A stretch of 64,000 bases of DNA, taken from Kitasatospora sp. NA04385. Lineage in GTDB: Bacteria > Actinomycetota > Actinomycetes > Streptomycetales > Streptomycetaceae. The stretch's first letter is position 1, and each line of letters begins with the position of its first letter. The stretch covers positions 2,565,951-2,629,950 of the forward strand of contig NZ_CP054919.1 in NCBI RefSeq assembly GCF_013364235.1, written 5' to 3'. The position numbers and the translations under genes were made by a program. A model generated the notes under the pieces. That model searched no databases, had not been told where the DNA came from, and saw only the letters and a list, made by a program, of their open reading frames with translations. This document shows positions 56,925 to 64,000 of this stretch, piece by piece.

Positions 56925-58354
56925 TCCCCCAGGTCTACCACCGCGCCCTCGCCGCGCGCCGCGCCCTGCGCCGGCACCCGGGCGGCGGGGTCGGTGCAGC
57001 GCAGCAGGCTGTGGCCGGTGGCCGGATCGCGTCGGCACTCGACCAGTTCGACGCCGTCCGGGCCGAGCGCGGGGCCCGGTTCCTGGAGCGTGGCGAGCAG
57101 CCGGATGTCGCCCTTGCCGGTGACCTCGCGGGCCAGCCGCAGCAGGGCGGCGATCTGGTCGGCCGCCAGGCCCGCCCCGAGGTCCTCGGCGAGCAGTACC
57201 AACTGCCGGTGCGCGTCCGGCACTTCGGTGGCGGGATCGACGTCGAGGACGGCGGCGCCGGTGAGCAGGACGGCGGCGAAGGCGAGCAGCCGCAGCATGC
57301 CGTCGGCGGCCTGGTCGGCGCCGGTGCGGCCGAGCACGCCCTCGTCGAAGACCGCGAGCAGCCGCTGCCGGTCGCCGTCGCCGCGGCGGGCGACGCCGAG
57401 GCCGAGCAGCGGGTGCGGGGCGGCGGCCTGGACGGCGCGCAGCAGGCGGGCCCAGCGGCGCGGGCACTCGTGCTCCAGCCGGTCGAGCACGGCGGAGATG
57501 TTGGCGGCGGTGCCGAGCAGCCTGGCCTGCCGTTCGGGCCGGCCCCAGCCGCGCATCGCGGCCGGCACGGGGTGCAGCGCGAACACCTCGCGCAGCGCGG
57601 TGAGCACCTGTTCGGCGGCGGCCAGCACCTTGCGCTCGCCGTTGGAGGACCCGGCGACCCGCAGCGGCAGTTGGGCGGTGACCAGGCTGCCGCTGGGCAG
57701 CGGGGCGCGGATGTCGCCCTGCCGGGAGTCGTTGTGCCAGGTGACGTTGACCCGGCCGCGGGTGAGGTCCTGCTCGCCGGTCTCCATCAGGGTGCGGCCG
57801 TCCAGGGTGAGCCACTCGCGGGCGATCCGGACGCGCCCGTCGGTGCGCACCACCACTTCCAGCCGGATCGTCCCGACGCAGGAGCGCACGGTGCAGCCCA
57901 GGATGATCGCGTTGCGCCCGTGCGGGACGCAGCCGGACAGCCCGCCGCGCACCGGGACGGCCAGCGGGCCGCGCGCGCCGCCGACGCCGTCCAGGGACGG
58001 CCTGATCTCCTCGCCGAGGGCGAGCCGGGAGAGCACGCTCAGCGCGTCCAGCGCGTTGGACTTTCCCGCCCCGGACGGCCCGTGCAGCACGGTCAGCGGC
58101 GACATCGGCAGGACGGCCCGCCGGTACGACTTGAAGGAGGTCAGCCGCAGTTCCTCGACGGTGGGGCGCTTGACCGTCGGCGCGGAAGCCGTCGGCACGG
58201 GCACCGGAAGGGCGGGAGCCGTCGGCACGGGCACCGGAAGGGCGGGCACCGTCGGCACGGACACCGCAGGGGCGGACGCCGCGGGAACGGGCGCCTGCCG
58301 CATTTCGCGGGCGGCGGGCGGCAGGGGTGGGGCCACGGGGGCTTCGCTGGTCAC
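56921..58354 (-). CDS. AAA family ATPase (SMC/RecF/OLD-like)
   Basis: A 477-aa protein. Residues 1 to about 65 are a Pro/Ala/Val-rich repeat (PVPVPTAPALPVPVPTASAP) encoded by a 30-bp tandem repeat. The ATPase part begins VEELRLTSFKSYRRAVLPMSPLTVLHGPSGAGKSNALDAL, with Walker A GPSGAGKSN, as in RecF/OLD-like proteins. The C-terminal part has a Walker-B-like HRQLVLLAEDLGAGL and a sensor region IRLLATLQEP. No nuclease (Toprim) domain is seen. GTG 58352-58354 is preferred because TAGAGT lies 7 nt before it, giving a leaderless mRNA; a GTG 9 bp earlier is possible. It overlaps the MazG gene. A role in DNA metabolism or defence is only inference. Confidence 0.85.
   Translation of the reverse strand: MTSEAPVAPPLPPAAREMRQAPVPAASAPAVSVPTVPALPVPVPTAPALPVPVPTASAPTVKRPTVEELRLTSFKSYRRAVLPMSPLTVLHGPSGAGKSNALDALSVLSRLALGEEIRPSLDGVGGARGPLAVPVRGGLSGCVPHGRNAIILGCTVRSCVGTIRLEVVVRTDGRVRIAREWLTLDGRTLMETGEQDLTRGRVNVTWHNDSRQGDIRAPLPSGSLVTAQLPLRVAGSSNGERKVLAAAEQVLTALREVFALHPVPAAMRGWGRPERQARLLGTAANISAVLDRLEHECPRRWARLLRAVQAAAPHPLLGLGVARRGDGDRQRLLAVFDEGVLGRTGADQAADGMLRLLAFAAVLLTGAAVLDVDPATEVPDAHRQLVLLAEDLGAGLAADQIAALLRLAREVTGKGDIRLLATLQEPGPALGPDGVELVECRRDPATGHSLLRCTDPAARVPAQGAARGEGAVVDLGE
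58189..58278. repeat. 30-bp tandem repeat, three copies, inside the AAA ATPase gene
   Basis: Unit GCCGTCGGCACGGGCACCGG plus AAGGGCGGGA, at 58189-58218, 58219-58248 and a diverged copy at 58249-58278. It is in frame and encodes a 10-aa repeat in the ATPase N-terminus. Confidence 0.9.
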
Positions 58355-58361
58355 CCGGAGC

Positions 58362-58367
58362 ACTCTA
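58362..58367 (-). promoter_or_regulatory. -10-like hexamer for the leaderless AAA ATPase gene
   Basis: TAGAGT on the minus strand ends 7 nt before GTG 58354. Confidence 0.5.
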
Positions 58368-58453
58368 GGTGCGCCCTGAGCTGCAGAAACGTCCCTCCTG
58401 ACGCCCTTTCACCCCTTCGAGTCCCAACCGTCGGGGGTGCGGCGCCGGGCCGT

Positions 58454-59326
58454 TCACCCGTACGCGGTGACCAGCACCGAGCCGGTGACCTCCACCGGTT
58501 CGGGCAGCGCCGCCAGCGCGGCGGCCAGCGCGGCCGGGTCGGTGTGCCAGGCGCTCGGGCCCATGCCGACCACGGCGGCGGCGTCCGCCCGCGACAGCCG
58601 CAGCGCGAACTCCACCTCGGTGCGCTCCACCGGCGCGAACCACGGGCCGAGCTTCTGCCCGATCCGCCGGTCCTTGTCCTCGTCCACCGACAGCAGGCCC
58701 AGCGCGCCCACCAGTTCCCGCAGGTGGCGGGAGGTCGGGGCGGCCACCAGCAGCCGCCCGCCGGGGCGCAGCACCCGCCGCATCTCGGGGCCGTTGCGCG
58801 GCGCGAACACGTTCAGCAGCACGTCCGCGGCGGCGTCCCGCAGCGGCAGCGGCCGCCAGGCGTCGCAGACCACCGCGCCGATCCGCGGGTGCGCCTTCGC
58901 GGCGCGGCGCAGCGCGTACTTGGACAGGTCGAGCGCCGCGCCCGCCGCGCCCGGCCGGGCCTCCAGCACCCGGGCCAGGTAGTGGCCGGTGCCCGCGCCG
59001 AGGTCCGCGACCAGTCCGCTCCGCGTCGCGACGTCGGCCGCGGCGGCGGCCAGCGCCCGTTCCAGCGGGGCGTAGTGGCCGGCCGCCAGGAAGTCGCTGC
59101 GGGCCGCGACCATCTCGGCGGTGTCGGCGGTGCCCTGCTTGGCGTCCCCGGCCAGCAGGCTCACGTAGCCCTGCCGGGCCTGGTCGAAGCCGTGTCCGTC
59201 CGCGCAGCGCAGGGTGCGGGCCTCCAGCGCCAGCGGGCGGGCGCAGTGCGGGCAGACCAGGTAGGGCTCGATGTCCTGCAGCAACTCGCTCGCATCCTCG
59301 GCGCAGATCGTTCGGTGCCCGGGCAC
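58454..59326 (-). CDS. RlmA-like 23S rRNA (guanine) methyltransferase
   Basis: A 290-aa SAM-dependent methyltransferase of the RrmA/TlrB (RlmA) family. The N-terminal zinc finger is visible as CPHC...LRCADGHGFD (three Cys and a His). FDQARQGYVSLLAGD is the family signature after it. SAM motif I is VADLGAGTGHYLARVL, and NVFAPRN follows. Relatives methylate N1 of G745 or G748 in 23S rRNA; the G748 enzymes give resistance to tylosin-type macrolides, but which base this one modifies cannot be told. The GTG start at 59324-59326 lacks a good ribosome binding site. It is upstream of the AAA-MazG unit with a gap of about 100 bp. Confidence 0.9.
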   Translation of the reverse strand: MPGHRTICAEDASELLQDIEPYLVCPHCARPLALEARTLRCADGHGFDQARQGYVSLLAGDAKQGTADTAEMVAARSDFLAAGHYAPLERALAAAAADVATRSGLVADLGAGTGHYLARVLEARPGAAGAALDLSKYALRRAAKAHPRIGAVVCDAWRPLPLRDAAADVLLNVFAPRNGPEMRRVLRPGGRLLVAAPTSRHLRELVGALGLLSVDEDKDRRIGQKLGPWFAPVERTEVEFALRLSRADAAAVVGMGPSAWHTDPAALAAALAALPEPVEVTGSVLVTAYG

Positions 59327-59485
59327 CGTCAGGGGCCGGGGGAACGTCGAGGGTATCCCGCCCGCGGACGCCTCGTCGCTCTCCCGGCCCCTGACGCGGG
59401 CCCGGCGGCGGCTCGCTCCCCGCCGTCGTCCCCGGCCGCTCCCCGCGCCGGGCGGCGGCGGCTCCTCGCTCCGGGCGGCGGCGGC

Positions 59486-59899
59486 TCACTCCTCGCCGTC
59501 GTCGCCGACCTCTTCCTCCTCCGACTCGTCGACCACCCACATCGCCAGCCGCTCGGCCACGCCGGTGATGCCGAGCTTGCCCTCCCGGATCGCCCGGGCC
59601 AGGCTGCGCACCTCGCGCGCGGTGGTCGCCACCCGGCAGCCGCTGGCCACCAGGTACGCGTAGGCCACGGCGGTGGCGAAGAGCTCGTTGTTGCGCTCCA
59701 GCGCGGGCACCCGGATCAGCTGGTGCATCAGCGCCGCCGCCCGGTCCTGCGGTTCGGGGTAGACCGCGATGTCGAAGATCTCGGCCTGGTGCCTGGTGAT
59801 CGCCGCGAGCAGCGATCCGTAGTCGGTGACCTGCGGGTCACCGGGCGTGTACTGCTCGGCGGTCATGAGCAGCCACGAGAGGTCGACCTCCAGTTTCAA
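59486..59899 (-). CDS. Doc/Fic-like toxin component
   Basis: A 137-aa protein with the Doc-type Fic fold pattern (LDLSWLLMTAEQYTPGDPQVTDYGSLLAAITRHQAEIFDIAVYPEPQDRAAALMHQLI). The position of the catalytic HxFx(D/E)xN motif reads RVPALERNNELF, so the His and the Gly/Lys residues of active Fic enzymes are missing, suggesting changed or lost catalysis. An acidic tail (DESEEEEVGDDGEE) follows. The start is TTG 59897-59899, overlapping the antitoxin stop (TTGA), typical of a coupled toxin-antitoxin pair. Doc toxins phosphorylate EF-Tu; that activity is not expected here without the motif. Confidence 0.8.
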   Translation of the reverse strand: MKLEVDLSWLLMTAEQYTPGDPQVTDYGSLLAAITRHQAEIFDIAVYPEPQDRAAALMHQLIRVPALERNNELFATAVAYAYLVASGCRVATTAREVRSLARAIREGKLGITGVAERLAMWVVDESEEEEVGDDGEE

Positions 59900-60132
59900 C
59901 GGCGCACGTCCTGGAGTTCGCCGGGCGACCCGAACTCGGCGAGGAACACCGCCTCGTGCTCCTTCATGAACTGCGCCGCGGCGTCCACGAAGTTGCGCCC
60001 GGCCTCGCCCATGTCCTGCTGCACCAGCCGTTCGATGTACTGGTTCATGCTGATCCCCTGCTGCTCCGCCCGCTCGCGGGCCATCTCGGCGGTGGTCGCG
60101 TCCACCCTGACGTTCAGCTGCTTCTTGGCCAT
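59896..60132 (-). CDS. Ribbon-helix-helix antitoxin
   Basis: A 78-aa protein. The N-terminal half MAKKQLNVRVDATTAEMARERAEQQGISMNQYIERLV is a ribbon-helix-helix DNA-binding domain (Arc/CopG type). The C-terminal half (FVDAAAQFMKEHEAVFLAEFGSP) would wrap the toxin. ATG 60130-60132 follows GAAGG directly. It is the first gene of the pair and overlaps the toxin. The palindrome TGTGCTAGCACA 20 bp upstream is probably its autoregulatory operator. Confidence 0.85.
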   Translation of the reverse strand: MAKKQLNVRVDATTAEMARERAEQQGISMNQYIERLVQQDMGEAGRNFVDAAAQFMKEHEAVFLAEFGSPGELQDVRR

Positions 60133-60151
60133 CCTTCAACGCTAGCGCCGA

Positions 60152-60163
60152 TGTGCTAGCACA
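60152..60163. promoter_or_regulatory. Palindromic operator of the toxin-antitoxin pair
   Basis: TGTGCTAGCACA, a perfect 12-bp palindrome 20 bp before the antitoxin start; a second GCTAGC core lies at 60141-60146. Suits binding of a ribbon-helix-helix dimer. Confidence 0.6.
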
Positions 60164-60416
60164 ACAAGGGCGCAAACCGGCCGCCCCGCTCCCGTGGGTA
60201 TCTGCCCAGCCCGCCCGCGCGAGAACCGCGGACCCCGGCCGGCCCGCCCGGGCGCGACCGCGGACGGACGCCGCCCCGGCGGCCCCGCCCCCTCCCGCGG
60301 CCGCCGGGGTGCGGTGAATCCACTGGTTCACCTATTCGACAGACCGATTCCTTGTCACCCGAAAAGTGGTAGGGCCGTTCGAATAGCGGAGGGCTACTAT
60401 TCATGACGCCCCGCCC

Positions 60417-60439
60417 GTGGGATCCCATCGGGATCCCAC
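60417..60439. promoter_or_regulatory. 23-bp operator-like palindrome before the DUF397 gene
   Basis: Arms GTGGGATCCC and GGGATCCCAC are separated by ATC. It lies 86 bp before the DUF397 start in an AT-richer gap (60164-60524) that also has inverted copies of CTATTCGA (60331 and 60378 region) and GAATAG/CTATTC (60381-60401). No other gene is seen in this gap. Confidence 0.65.
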
Positions 60440-60524
60440 GGCATCATGAGCTGCGGAAATGGGCGACGGTACGATGATGAGACCGCGCGGGGCCGCTTTT
60501 CGCACAAAAAGATTGGACGCTACT

Positions 60525-60776
60525 GTGACCGATTTCCGGAACGGCATGCGGGCGGACGCCATCGACTCCGCCTGCGCGGGTCCCTGGATCAAGGCGAAGA
60601 TCAGCGAAGGCCAGGGGCAGTGCGCGGAGGCCAAGGACCTCCCGGGGAGCCGGGTCGCCGTGCGGCAGAGCACCGATCCGACCGGCCCCGCACTGATCTT
60701 CACCCGCGACGAGTTCGCGGCCTTCCTGACCGGCGCCAAGGCGGGGGAATTCGACCACCTGGGTGCCATCGTTTAA
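60525..60776 (+). CDS. DUF397 domain protein
   Basis: An 83-aa protein of the DUF397 family: WIKAKISEGQGQCAEAKDLPGSRVAVRQSTDPTGPALIFTRDEFAAFLTGAKAGEFDHL. These small proteins are encoded beside XRE-family regulators with a DUF5753 domain in streptomycetes (BldB/AbaA/WhiJ-type modules) and modulate them. GTG 60525-60527 is chosen, giving the usual length; the frame is open 22 codons further upstream. The N-terminus VTDFRNGMRADAIDSACAG is longer than typical. It is upstream of its presumed partner, the reverse of the common order. Confidence 0.85.
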   Translation: MTDFRNGMRADAIDSACAGPWIKAKISEGQGQCAEAKDLPGSRVAVRQSTDPTGPALIFTRDEFAAFLTGAKAGEFDHLGAIV

Positions 60777-60817
60777 TAGTATGACCTACTGATCAAACTC
60801 CCAACGCATGACGGCAG

Positions 60818-60881
60818 GGCCCTCCTCGTGGAATCATTGGTATGTGCGCGCGTTGATGCGCGGGACTTCACGAGGAGGGCC
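60818..60881 (+). promoter_or_regulatory. Long inverted repeat overlapping the HTH gene's ribosome binding site
   Basis: Perfect 13-bp arms GGCCCTCCTCGTG (60818-60830) and CACGAGGAGGGCC (60869-60881) enclose 38 nt that hold a small inner hairpin (CGCGC/GCGCG). The right arm contains the GAGGAGGG ribosome binding site of the gene starting at 60890. In RNA the stem would hide it. It could also be the terminator of the DUF397 gene. Confidence 0.65.
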
Positions 60882-60889
60882 ACGTACCC

Positions 60890-61867
60890 ATGGGCGAGAA
60901 TGCCCCGGTGCTCGGCGGTGGGACGATTCCTTTTCCGCACCAGAACGCCGAAGGGGCGACCTGGGGAATCGCGGCGACCCTGCTGGGCGGGTCGCTGAGG
61001 GCCCTTCGCAACCGGGACCGGACCATGACCCTGCGCAGGCTGGTCGAGCTGATCCACGCGAAGGAGCCGCGGGCCTCGATGTCCGCCTCGAAGCTCAGCC
61101 GGATCGAGGTCGGCGACCGGCGGCTGCACAAGGCCGACGACATCAGGCCGATCCTGGACGCCCTCAAGATCGAGGGGTCGCAGCGGGAGGAGCTGATGAA
61201 GCTCGCCCGGGACGCCTCCGTCGAGGGGCTCTCCGACGTCTACCGGGACGTCGCGCCGGACTGGATGGGCCGGCTGATCGAGCTGGAGTCCAGGGCGAAG
61301 GACCTGTTCTCGCTGGAGACCCGTGCCGTGCCCGGCCTCCTGCAGACCGAGGCCTACACCAGGGCCGTCCTGCCGGGCTCGCTGCCCGTGCGCCTGCGCG
61401 GCAACGCCGAGCGGCTCGCCGCCCTCCGGGTGGCCCGGCGCGAGCGGTATCTCCAGGCGGGCCCGCCGCGATCGGTGTTCTACATCAAGCACACCGTGCT
61501 GGAGGACCTGGTCGGTTCGCCGCGGGTCATGGCCGACCAGATCCGCCGGCTGCTGGAGTACACCGAACTGCCCGACATCGGCGTGCGCGTCATTCCGCCG
61601 GGCGGCGACCGGCTGCGCTGGGTGTCCTCCATGACCCGGCTGGTGTTCCACCCGGGCGACGGCTTACCGGAGATCATCTACAACGAGGAGCACGGCCGCG
61701 GCAAGTACTACGGCCCGCCGGAGGACGCACCGGCGACGGAGGGCGAGCCGAGCGAGTTCAACGAGTTGATGGAGGTCCTGCAGGACGCCATGGTCCTGGC
61801 CCCGGGTCGGGAGGAGAGCCGCCAGGTCCTGCACCGCCTGCTGCGGGGGTGGGAACGGGAGGCGTAG
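60890..61867 (+). CDS. XRE-family regulator with DUF5753 domain
   Basis: A 325-aa DNA-binding regulator. Residues 25-105 form the helix-turn-helix part (LGGSLRALRNRDRTMTLRRLVELIHAKEPRASMSASKLSRIEVGDRRL), followed by the DUF5753 domain (about 125-305), with DLFSLETRAVPGLLQTEAYTRAVLPG as its opening signature and FYIKHTVLEDLVG further on. This is the large family around WhiJ/AbaA-type loci that controls development and antibiotic production with DUF397 partners. ATG 60890 follows GGAGGG. The ribosome binding site lies within the right arm of a 13-bp inverted repeat, so translation may be controlled. The DUF397 gene is 113 bp upstream. Confidence 0.9.
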   Translation: MGENAPVLGGGTIPFPHQNAEGATWGIAATLLGGSLRALRNRDRTMTLRRLVELIHAKEPRASMSASKLSRIEVGDRRLHKADDIRPILDALKIEGSQREELMKLARDASVEGLSDVYRDVAPDWMGRLIELESRAKDLFSLETRAVPGLLQTEAYTRAVLPGSLPVRLRGNAERLAALRVARRERYLQAGPPRSVFYIKHTVLEDLVGSPRVMADQIRRLLEYTELPDIGVRVIPPGGDRLRWVSSMTRLVFHPGDGLPEIIYNEEHGRGKYYGPPEDAPATEGEPSEFNELMEVLQDAMVLAPGREESRQVLHRLLRGWEREA

Positions 61868-61918
61868 GCGGGCGGTTCCGCGGCCTGGCCCGGCCCGCCC
61901 GGCTCCGGGCCCGCCGGG

Positions 61919-62734
61919 TCAGGGGACGAGGGCGAGCCCGCCGTACTCGATCCACTCGTCGGTCAACTGCCGCCGGACGAAGCGCGGATCGCGGTCGGGC
62001 AGCCAGTCCGTGACGTCCAGCAGGCCGGGCTCCTCGATCCGGAGGCCCTCGAAGTAGCCGCGGACCTCCTCCTGCGTGCGCACCCGCCCCCACCTGCCAC
62101 CGGTCTGCTCCTCCATCAACCGGGTCACGGCGTCGCGGATCTCGGCGCGCTCGCTGACCAGTTGGCAGATGACCACGACGCTGCCCGGGGCGAGGCGCTC
62201 GACGGTGCGGCGGATCATGCCGGCCGGGTCCGCCTTGTCGGGGACGCAGTGCAGGACGGAGACGAACAGGGCCGCGACCGGCTCGGTGAAGTCGATCAGC
62301 TCCCGCACCCGCCCGTCACCGTGGACGGCACCGGTGTCGGTCATGTCGGCGCCGACGATGGCCACGTTCGGGTTCTCGTCCAGCAGGGCCCGGCCGTAGC
62401 TGAGGACGATGGGGTCGTTGTCCACGTAGACCACCCGGCTCTCCGGGGCGACCGCCTGGGCGACCTGGTGCACGTTGTCCTGGACGGGCAGGCCCGAGCC
62501 GTGGTCGATGAACTGGCGGATCCCGTAGCGCTGTGCGATCTCCCGGACCACCCGGCGCAGGAACGCCCGGTTGTTCAGGGCGAGTTCCTTCGTGCTGGGG
62601 GCGATCTCCAGCAGCTGCTCGCAGGCCGCGCGGTCGGAGGGGAAGTTGTTGCGGCCGCCCAGCAGCCAGTCGTACATCCGGGCGGCGCTCGGCACGCTCA
62701 CATCAACGGGCTCATGCCAGACGGATTCGCTCAT
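61919..62734 (-). CDS. DUF574 (Methyltransf_19) family SAM-dependent methyltransferase
   Basis: A 271-aa protein. The N-terminus PVDVSVPSAARMYDWLLGGRNNFPSDRAACEQLLEIAPSTKELALNNRAFLRRVV is the signature of DUF574 proteins, which are numerous in streptomycetes and often near HTH/DUF397 genes. The SAM site is FIDHGSGLPVQDNVHQVAQ (motif I degenerate), followed by VVYVDNDPIVL. Substrates are unknown. ATG 62732-62734 has GGGGGAA upstream; the frame is open 26 codons earlier. It is convergent with the HTH regulator gene 51 bp away. Confidence 0.92.
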   Translation of the reverse strand: MSESVWHEPVDVSVPSAARMYDWLLGGRNNFPSDRAACEQLLEIAPSTKELALNNRAFLRRVVREIAQRYGIRQFIDHGSGLPVQDNVHQVAQAVAPESRVVYVDNDPIVLSYGRALLDENPNVAIVGADMTDTGAVHGDGRVRELIDFTEPVAALFVSVLHCVPDKADPAGMIRRTVERLAPGSVVVICQLVSERAEIRDAVTRLMEEQTGGRWGRVRTQEEVRGYFEGLRIEEPGLLDVTDWLPDRDPRFVRRQLTDEWIEYGGLALVP

Positions 62735-62906
62735 GCATTCCCCCGAGTGAGCGTACGGCCTTACCGACAAAGGAGTTTGACGGTCCGTCATCCTAAGCGG
62801 GCATGGCTGCATAGCGCCATCGCACGGACGAGTGAAGATGGCGCGGCCTGGCAGAGGGTGGCGTTCGCCGGCGTCGCGAACGCCACCCCGCCTGGGGGCT
62901 CGCGGA

Positions 62907-63341
62907 TCAGTGGTTCTGCCCGCCCACCTCCCCGCCGCGCCCGGCGGAGCCGAGGATCCGCCGGGCGGCCATCAGGTCGACCTGCAGCTCGGGCTCGGCC
63001 AGTCCCATCAACTCGGCGGCGACCTTGGGGTGGTAGCCGAGGCCGTGGTGGAGCAGGACGGCGTCGGCCGCGGGCCCGGGCAGGGCCAGGTGCAGCGAGT
63101 CCGCGCCGGGTCCGGCGGCTTCGGCGCGCGCGGAGGTCACCGTCTCGCGCAGGATCCGCCAGGCGCACGCCATCGCGCGCTGGTCGCTGAGCAGGGACGT
63201 CCAGTCGAGTGCGGTGCGCCGCAGCGCCTCGGCCACCGCGCGGTGGCCGAGCGCCCGGTCGCCCAACCGCGCCTCGGCGTACCGCTCGTACGGGGAACGG
63301 TGCAGCAGGACGAACGCGGCGAAGCCGGCCGCGTCCGTCAT
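62907..63341 (-). CDS. Sigma-factor-like (region 4-like) small protein
   Basis: A 144-aa protein starting MTDAAGFAAFVLLHRSPYERYAEARLGDRALGHRAVAEALRRTALDW, with a C-terminal part LPGPAADAVLLHHGLGYHPKVAAELMGLAEPELQVDLMAARRIL that resembles the helix-turn-helix of sigma region 4 (the hydrophobic-helix, GL..K.AAELMGL pattern). A full region 2 is not seen, so it is probably not a working sigma factor. ATG 63339-63341 is chosen because GGAG lies 8 nt upstream; the frame is open 16 codons earlier without a ribosome binding site. Confidence 0.62.
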   Translation of the reverse strand: MTDAAGFAAFVLLHRSPYERYAEARLGDRALGHRAVAEALRRTALDWTSLLSDQRAMACAWRILRETVTSARAEAAGPGADSLHLALPGPAADAVLLHHGLGYHPKVAAELMGLAEPELQVDLMAARRILGSAGRGGEVGGQNH

Positions 63342-63506
63342 CGCGTTCTCCGTTCCGGGTCCGCTGGGCACCACGAACTCCTTCGGCATCGATGAGGACG
63401 TCCCCGTACGGACCGGGGCCGGAGGGACGCCGCCGCCGGGCGGAGCGCCGCAGCGGCTGCTGACGGCGGGCGGGTCCGCCGAACCGGCGGTCCCGCCCGC
63501 CCCGGA

Positions 63507-63731
63507 TCAGCGCGGGTCGGCCGGGCTCCGGCCGACGACCGCCTCCTGGGCGAGCCGCACCAGCGAGAGGATCAGCACGACGCGCTCCCCGTCGATCGGA
63601 CCGTCGCCGAGCACCGCCCACGGCAGGAGGAGCAGCGGCAGCGAAGCGCTGATCCGCGCCGCGCCGCCGCGGACCGACAAGCGGCGCCGTCCCCCACGCG
63701 GCCATCCGCCGCTGATACCGTGGTGCACCAT
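63507..63731 (-). CDS. Possible small membrane protein
   Basis: A 74-aa frame from ATG 63731: MVHHGISGGWPRGGRRRLSVRG, then SASLPLLLLPWAVLGDGPIDGERVVLILSLVRLAQEAVVG. One hydrophobic stretch (SLPLLLLPWAVL) follows a strongly basic segment, so the N-terminus would stay in the cytoplasm. There is no good ribosome binding site, and an in-frame ATG 14 codons earlier is possible. The region from 63774 to 64000 holds nothing I can support. Confidence 0.4.
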   Translation of the reverse strand: MVHHGISGGWPRGGRRRLSVRGGAARISASLPLLLLPWAVLGDGPIDGERVVLILSLVRLAQEAVVGRSPADPR

Positions 63732-64000
63732 CGAGGGCAGGAGAACTCGATCCCGAGCGGGCCGTTCATACATTGGGTTGGAGAACCTCTTCTATGTTCG
63801 GCCCACGCCCTGGCCGGTGCTCGTAACACCGGTCGGGGCAACCCCTGTTGGAGCTGCGGCCTCGACGCCAACGCTAGCGCGCCGCGGTCATCCCGCGAGG
63901 CCCGAACCAGCCTCGTGCAATCCCATTTTGGTGCGAATTCCGGGTGCGCGTCCCACGGGCGGAAAATCGATCAGATCCGCAAGAATCCGGTCGATCGGAA

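Noticed and set aside
55880-60145. Very long plus-strand open frame opposite the MazG, AAA ATPase, RlmA-like and toxin genes
   Set aside because: It is an antisense shadow caused by high GC. The minus strand has recognisable families with sensible starts, while this frame has no domain and low-complexity composition.
63774-64000. Genes or an RNA element at the right edge
   Set aside because: Open frames here are short and compositionally unlike coding DNA. No tRNA or riboswitch fold was recognised.

Overview
The window is a high-GC actinobacterial chromosome segment. Its codon use, frequent GTG starts and gene order (RNase E/G - DUF2344 - radical SAM - rodA - mrdA - mreDCB - ndk - folC - valS - clpX - clpP2 - clpP1 - tig) match the conserved core of Streptomycetaceae (Streptomyces or Kitasatospora). 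There are no phage genes, insertion sequences, CRISPR arrays or rRNA. Two tRNAs lie at 25.7-25.95 kb.

Layout. 0-4.7 kb: the N-terminal part of an RNase E/G gene (cut by the window edge), a DUF2344 protein, an unusual Trp/Leu/Pro-repeat protein and a radical SAM protein. 4.8-10.9 kb: the cell-shape and spore-wall cluster rodA, mrdA (PBP2), mreD, mreC, mreB. 11.3-20.8 kb: ndk, a DUF4233 protein, folC, an inserted secreted chitinase, a hypothetical protein, valS, and a tandem pair of PGYGQ-repeat membrane proteins. 20.9-25.5 kb: clpX, clpP2, clpP1 (with a ClgR-like box) and tig. 25.6-34.5 kb: tRNA-Pro, tRNA-Gly, a LysM/M23 wall hydrolase behind a ydaO-type c-di-AMP riboswitch, a small membrane protein, a SpoIIE-type phosphatase, an Eis-like acetyltransferase, rpiB, bioY, an amino-acid permease and a DsbA-like nitroreductase. 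34.7-45.2 kb: pepN, the chitin-sugar importer genes ngcEFG, a second GH18 chitinase, and acnA.

From 45.3 kb onward the content is more accessory: a SigE-family sigma factor followed by a frameshifted membrane protein, an orphan PIN nuclease, a Cu-only SodC-like protein, an ornithine carbamoyltransferase, an RNA-repair operon (Hen1-Pnkp), dapD, a DUF6099 protein with a small gene antisense to its 3' end, an AAA ATPase-MazG operon, an RlmA-like rRNA methyltransferase, an RHH/Doc-like toxin-antitoxin pair, a DUF397/HTH regulator module, a DUF574 methyltransferase, a sigma-region-4-like protein and a poorly supported small membrane protein.

How the parts work together. Two chitinases and NgcEFG form a dispersed chitin-uptake regulon; each of the three promoters carries DasR-type (dre-like) sites. 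The acnA promoter combines an iron-box-like sequence with two 18-bp palindromes. Several genes (folC, the PIN gene, hen1, dapD, the AAA ATPase) have a TANNNT hexamer 6-7 nt before a GTG start, as expected for leaderless transcripts. Strong hairpins mark most transcription-unit ends. No unambiguous new multi-gene system was found. The best candidates for new biology are the Trp/Leu/Pro-repeat protein, the ribosome-binding-site-overlapping inverted repeat before the HTH regulator, the nested antisense gene at 55.4 kb, and the AAA-MazG pair.
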